64,000 nucleotides of DNA from contig JADNRY010000005.1 in the NCBI GenBank assembly GCA_015501585.1, positions 620,001 through 684,000 of the forward strand, in the 5' to 3' direction. Shown here piece after piece: positions 60,128 to 64,000 of this stretch. The notes below the pieces were generated by a model, which worked only from the letters and a program-made list of their open reading frames with translations, searched no databases and was not told where the DNA came from. The DNA comes from Rhodocollybia butyracea. Its lineage: Eukaryota > Basidiomycota > Agaricomycetes > Agaricales > Omphalotaceae. The translations under genes and the position numbers were made by a program. Each line of letters opens with the position of its first letter. Positions within the stretch are counted from its first letter, which is position 1.

Positions 60128-60928
60128 ATGTCTCTACCACAATCGCTCCAAACCTCTGTAACACCCCCTGAGCTGGAGCTCATTGCCTCCCAGCAGCTCA
60201 TTGAAATCATTCCTCTCATTGCTATGGAAAAAACCGCGTTCATATCTGTCCGTTCTTTCAGTCACAGTCCTCGCAGAAGCAACCTCATGATATCGTGGAA
60301 TGGAATCTAGGGTGCTTTTGGCCCTCTACAACCACCTCGAAAGGCCCAAATTCCTCTATGGATGGCAATCAATCTGAAGCTGAAGAAGAAATGCCACATC
60401 GTTGCGCCAGAATGGCTCAGTGTTGGTACGTGTCTCTGGCAAATAGTCGATGGATTAGAATATGACGCGTACTCCTTGTTCTGGTTGTGCAGAATTTCTT
60501 CAGTCACGCCTTGATGAAGAAGTGAGCGATCTAGGGTTTAGTATGCTCCCATTTCGGTATGCGGAAATCTCCAAAGTGTTGTTGGACGTGTTAGTTGATA
60601 GTTTTCTCGATATTTTACGTAAACTCATCTGGTTGTCTATACAGTGCTCCAGACGATATCCAGAATATAGATAAAATACGGTCTTTGTTGAAGGATCTTA
60701 GGGAAGCGAGACAAGCCAAGAGTCGAGAAGGTTTGGATCAGTTGAACCGCGAAGAACTTAGTGTGCGTTCTTGCTTTGTTTTCATTTATTCCACAGCTAA
60801 GAACTCCGTTTCTCCAGCTATCAAATCTATGCTCGATGGAAATTAACGAAATTCGTCCATTCTTCGTACACGCCATGGGGATTCTCACCCATCTACATCG
60901 TGATGCTTCCACTGAAGACCAACTCTGA
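60128..60928 (+). CDS. PSF2: GINS complex subunit Psf2
   Basis: Part of GINS, which with Cdc45 and Mcm2-7 forms the replicative helicase. Five exons: 60128-60247, 60311-60425, 60493-60589, 60645-60762 and 60818-60928, giving 186 residues. Motifs typical of Psf2: LELIASQQLIEIIPLIAME, GAFGPLQPPRKAQIPLWMAI, LKKKCHIVAPEWLSVEFL, LPFRYAEISKVLLDVAPDDI and MEINEIRPFFVHAMGIL. Complete and in phase. Confidence 0.93.
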
Positions 60929-62570
60929 CCTCATCACTTTATTCGCCATCCTCGGGTCGCTGGGTACTGTTTACAGGCACCTTCTGGACACCACGGTGTA
61001 CCGAATTTATACCAATTAATCAATGTAACAAAACTTCTGTATTACTACTATATCGCTACCGAGGACAAGTGGAAAATCATGCAGCATGTGGATAACGCCT
61101 ACCGTCGAAGCCTTTGCTCCCATCCATAGGCCAATGCCAAGTGAATTCAACCAAAGTGCAGCACGGGCACCTCAGTAAAAGCAGAATCCAATCTGGCATA
61201 GGTCCGCAACCTTCCGTAACTCCACTTTAGCTGAGATGCACTGTGAGTGCTAGTAGTATACGAGATTGTTTCAATTGACAGTTATAATCAGCGTCACTTC
61301 ATGTTAGTTTGGGTACATAATAGGAAATGGGACTGAGAGTGTCGATACATCAACATTTAAGTAGAAATTAGGCCAGTATCTCCATTCCGTCGGGATTCCT
61401 AGCTGGATCCTTGTTCCGGCTCCGAATTACAAATTGATTTCTTGATAGTTCAGTGGCCAAAGCGACTTTTATCAAATGCGGCCCGCGAGATCCGCAGTCT
61501 TTCAAACTTGAATATTGCATAACAGTCCAATGTGACTATGTATGTGTGAGTAACTACTCGAAGAATTCGAACATGATACCAACGATGGCTGTCCAAAAGA
61601 TTGCTGCTCATTGTGCTTAGTGGTAGCCTAAGAGAGGTAGTCAGGCTCTGAAATATAACGAGGGTAGGAGACCAGCCAGGAAAACCAGTGGACGTTATAG
61701 ACCAGCACAACGTTAGTGTGAAGAAGAGACTGCCAGTCAGGCTTTTTTTTTAAATCACTGGTTTGTGGATTTAATATAATCAAAGTTGAACTATGTGTCC
61801 AACAAGGCGGTCATCCATTTTGGTGTAAAATATCTATGATCCTCATTGCATCTTGCGTAGTACATTACTGTGGGTACAGAAGCGCGTGCTAGCCAGTCAG
61901 ATATATAGTCATCAAGCCTTGTGAATGCGAATGACTTTTAGATTAGTATTCACTAGTAAATTTATATGATATACAGATTCAAGAACCTATCGCATTAGAT
62001 TGTCACTGGGACTGAAAAGGGAGATAAATATCCTTCATTTAAGTTCTGTCAAGGTACGGGAACTATCGGAGGTTTTTGACATTGAACTTTGATTAAGTAG
62101 TTGGGTGCCTTCACGGGAAGGCAAAAGATTAGCGTCCAAGAAGCTTACCTGCATGTGCGAGAGCAAAGCTCAACTGAGTTCCAAAGGATAGAGATATTGA
62201 ACCATTCTTGTGGCAAATAGCCAGGATAAGACCAGTGGATGGAGTTGGGATGGAGTCGGGAGCTCGGGAGCTCGGAAGCTGCGTGTTGCCGTAATAGAGT
62301 TTTCAAGGCAGGGGAAAGTCAACAAACCGGGAGCTTACTAGCGTCGAGTCAAAGCAAGGCTGGCATAGGTTGCCACAGCCATTTTTCGTGGGCTAAAGGA
62401 TAAAGGACTCGCGCTTGTGACTCATGATTAAGCATCACATGATGGCTATCGTTCCCACGCAGAATGCCTTAAAGCATTGACGTTGACGTTGAACGTTGAC
62501 CCACCACCATCTGCCCTTTAGTACATTTTGCGATCTCACGGAACTCTACGAAATCACTGCCCTCAGTTTC
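60929..62570. other. Intergenic 1.6 kb, no gene seen
   Basis: The longest gene-free stretch outside the duplicated region. Only short open frames occur. It has short local repeats: GGGAGCTCGGGAGCTCGG near 62,257 and CGTTGACGTTGAACGTTGAC near 62,480. No tRNA, LTR or coding similarity recognised. Confidence 0.5.
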
Positions 62571-63617
62571 ATGACGTCCATTCTCCAACGATCAGCGACT
62601 CTCCCCTCTTTTACATCCTTCCCTTTGGAATCCAACAATGACTTTGTGGTCCTTGCCACACAGAAACTGAGCGAACATATGACTAGAGCGATGGACTCCG
62701 AGCAGGAATCAGTGGTGGAATCGCAATATCCGGTGGCCGGGCCTTCGACCCCACGACGACCACTTCAAGAAGAGAAAACCGAGCCGTATTATCCAGACGA
62801 CACGAGAAAAGCTCCTCAGCCCACACCTGAAGAGCTATCGGCTTTCCGCATAAAAATCCGTGATTTCGCCTATGAAGCCAATAAATATCCGCCAATCAAG
62901 CCATACAAACGGCCTGTGGTTTTGTCACCCCCCGACCCATTCCAGATACAGCAACAACCAGATCCACAAACTTGGAAAGGACTAGCGGTAGAAAACGGCA
63001 GCTCTTTTATCATTAGACAGAGAGTATTCTACGATTTGGAGGGTTTGGAAGAATCTCAGCAAAGTAATTCATCTCCGTCGCATTCGCAGTCCCAGCCACC
63101 GTTGGATTACGGTGATTCGCAGGAATCAGAGCCATTTATTGAGACGCCAGTGGTCACGCCAAATGGCTCATTGCTGTGGAAAGATCAGAGCCACATTCCT
63201 ATCGACCAACTTGATGTTGCTGCTCGTATGTCTGCGTCAGAAATCACAGAGTCAAAGCCATTCGATTCTGACCCTTTCGCTCCACCGAAACACCATGCGG
63301 CAGAATTAACCCTTCCTCGTCTTTATGCACCCTCCACTCGGCCGATCTTTGAATCTCCTTCTCGTCCCGCAAAGCGGCAGCGCATACTCCCGCCCGACTC
63401 TCCTTCTCCTCCCAAACAACCGGTGATTGACAACGTATCACCCCGTTACAACCTGCGCCAGCGTACCGCTGCAAAACCACCGGCTTCTGCACGAGGTCGT
63501 GCAGCACTAGCAACTGATATTTCATCATCGCAGGTGAAATTTCCAGCAAAGAGGAAGACAGCAGTAAAGGCCGATAAGAATGGGAAGATGGAGAAAGGCA
63601 AAGGCCGTGGGGGATGA
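62571..63617 (+). CDS. Pro/Ser-rich protein of unknown function
   Basis: A single open exon of 348 codons from the ATG at 62571 (MTSILQRSATLPSF); an in-frame ATG at 62691 (MDSEQESVVESQ) is an alternative. It is mostly disordered and rich in Pro, Ser, Gln. One part looks folded: EELSAFRIKIRDFAYEANKYPPI and WKGLAVENGSSFIIRQRVFYDLEG. The C-terminus is strongly basic (KRKTAVKADKNGKMEKGKG), with the phrase SPRYNLRQRTAAKP. This suggests a nuclear protein by inference. I recognise no family. Confidence 0.65.
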   Translation: MTSILQRSATLPSFTSFPLESNNDFVVLATQKLSEHMTRAMDSEQESVVESQYPVAGPSTPRRPLQEEKTEPYYPDDTRKAPQPTPEELSAFRIKIRDFAYEANKYPPIKPYKRPVVLSPPDPFQIQQQPDPQTWKGLAVENGSSFIIRQRVFYDLEGLEESQQSNSSPSHSQSQPPLDYGDSQESEPFIETPVVTPNGSLLWKDQSHIPIDQLDVAARMSASEITESKPFDSDPFAPPKHHAAELTLPRLYAPSTRPIFESPSRPAKRQRILPPDSPSPPKQPVIDNVSPRYNLRQRTAAKPPASARGRAALATDISSSQVKFPAKRKTAVKADKNGKMEKGKGRGG

Positions 63618-64000
63618 CAATTTCCCTTCGTGGTCGCACTTTTTTATATAGCTTGGGTGCCATCCATGGTCAATCAATGTATGTGCATCTTCTTTTTACC
63701 TTTCACCCCTTTCATCTCAACTGGTCTCTTGTTTCAAGTCGTCACTACAAATATCAAATCTATACCTTTTGCAGCCTCTGGTTGCTTTATCGATCTTTAT
63801 TCCATTGCTCTTTTGACTTGTCACCATAGTTATCATCTGTCTCTCCTTTATATCTCATTCACGAGCCCAGTCACGATGGACCTACTACATATATGTACTA
63901 GCATTCACTTGCAAGTAAATATGCATCATGAATCACTGTATCGTTAATATCTTGTTATCTCAATATAGCTTTCTTTCTTTCTCGGGGCCGGTTTGACCTT
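63618..64000. other. Downstream flank, no gene seen
   Basis: T-rich 3' region of the last gene running to the window edge. Confidence 0.5.

Noticed and set aside
62496..62570. Extension of the orphan protein upstream of 62571
   Set aside because: The frame is open but has no ATG.

Overview
This is nuclear DNA from a mushroom-type fungus (Basidiomycota, most likely Agaricomycetes). The evidence is dense small introns of about 45-60 nt with GT-AG ends, closely packed and often divergent genes, an F-box/leucine-rich pseudogene of the kind expanded in agarics, a DUF6534-like membrane protein, MYND-like finger paralogues and a Ty1/copia retrotransposon. I saw no bacterial, organellar or viral segment, no CRISPR array and no convincing tRNA or rRNA gene.

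Bases 1-18,000 are an unstable, duplicating region. A block holding a short-chain dehydrogenase (SDR) gene followed by the homoserine O-acetyltransferase gene (MET2-like) occurs twice: intact at about 14.6-17.8 kb, and decayed at 1-1.7 kb, where MET2 has lost about 775 bp including its nucleophile. Between the copies lie another intact SDR gene (12.0-13.1 kb), SDR exon scraps, and an F-box pseudogene broken by an unexplained 1.75-kb stretch and by a 5,676-bp copia element (4834-10509). The copia element has two 422-bp LTRs, a CGAGG target duplication and a primer site resembling the anticodon arm of initiator tRNA-Met. Its LTRs differ at five sites, all of them CpG.

From 18 to 45 kb the region is mostly ordinary: a compact unidentified transcription unit, MYND protein copy 1, glycogen branching enzyme, PEX14, a secreted M24 peptidase, a Baeyer-Villiger-type flavin monooxygenase, MAK16, VPS17 (with an apparent 1-nt frameshift in a homopolymer), a membrane-anchored GH17 glucanase, GTP cyclohydrolase II, a single-pass membrane protein, a Gln/Pro-rich coiled-coil protein, a DUF6534-like membrane protein, LEU2 and NOB1.

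From 45 to 64 kb come a GT15 mannosyltransferase, two more MYND copies (one a remnant, one with a 7-nt frameshifting duplication), a YVC1-type TRP channel, ARPC3, SMC5 and PSF2 sharing a 147-bp divergent promoter, a 1.6-kb stretch with no recognised gene, and a Pro/Ser-rich protein of unknown function.

The housekeeping genes cover amino-acid synthesis (MET2, LEU2), riboflavin synthesis, ribosome assembly (MAK16, NOB1), trafficking (VPS17), the peroxisome (PEX14), actin (ARPC3), DNA replication and repair (PSF2, SMC5), and the cell wall or glycans (GH17, GT15). I see no biosynthetic or defence cluster. The most unusual content is the duplication-and-decay history of the left third and several small gene-structure oddities.
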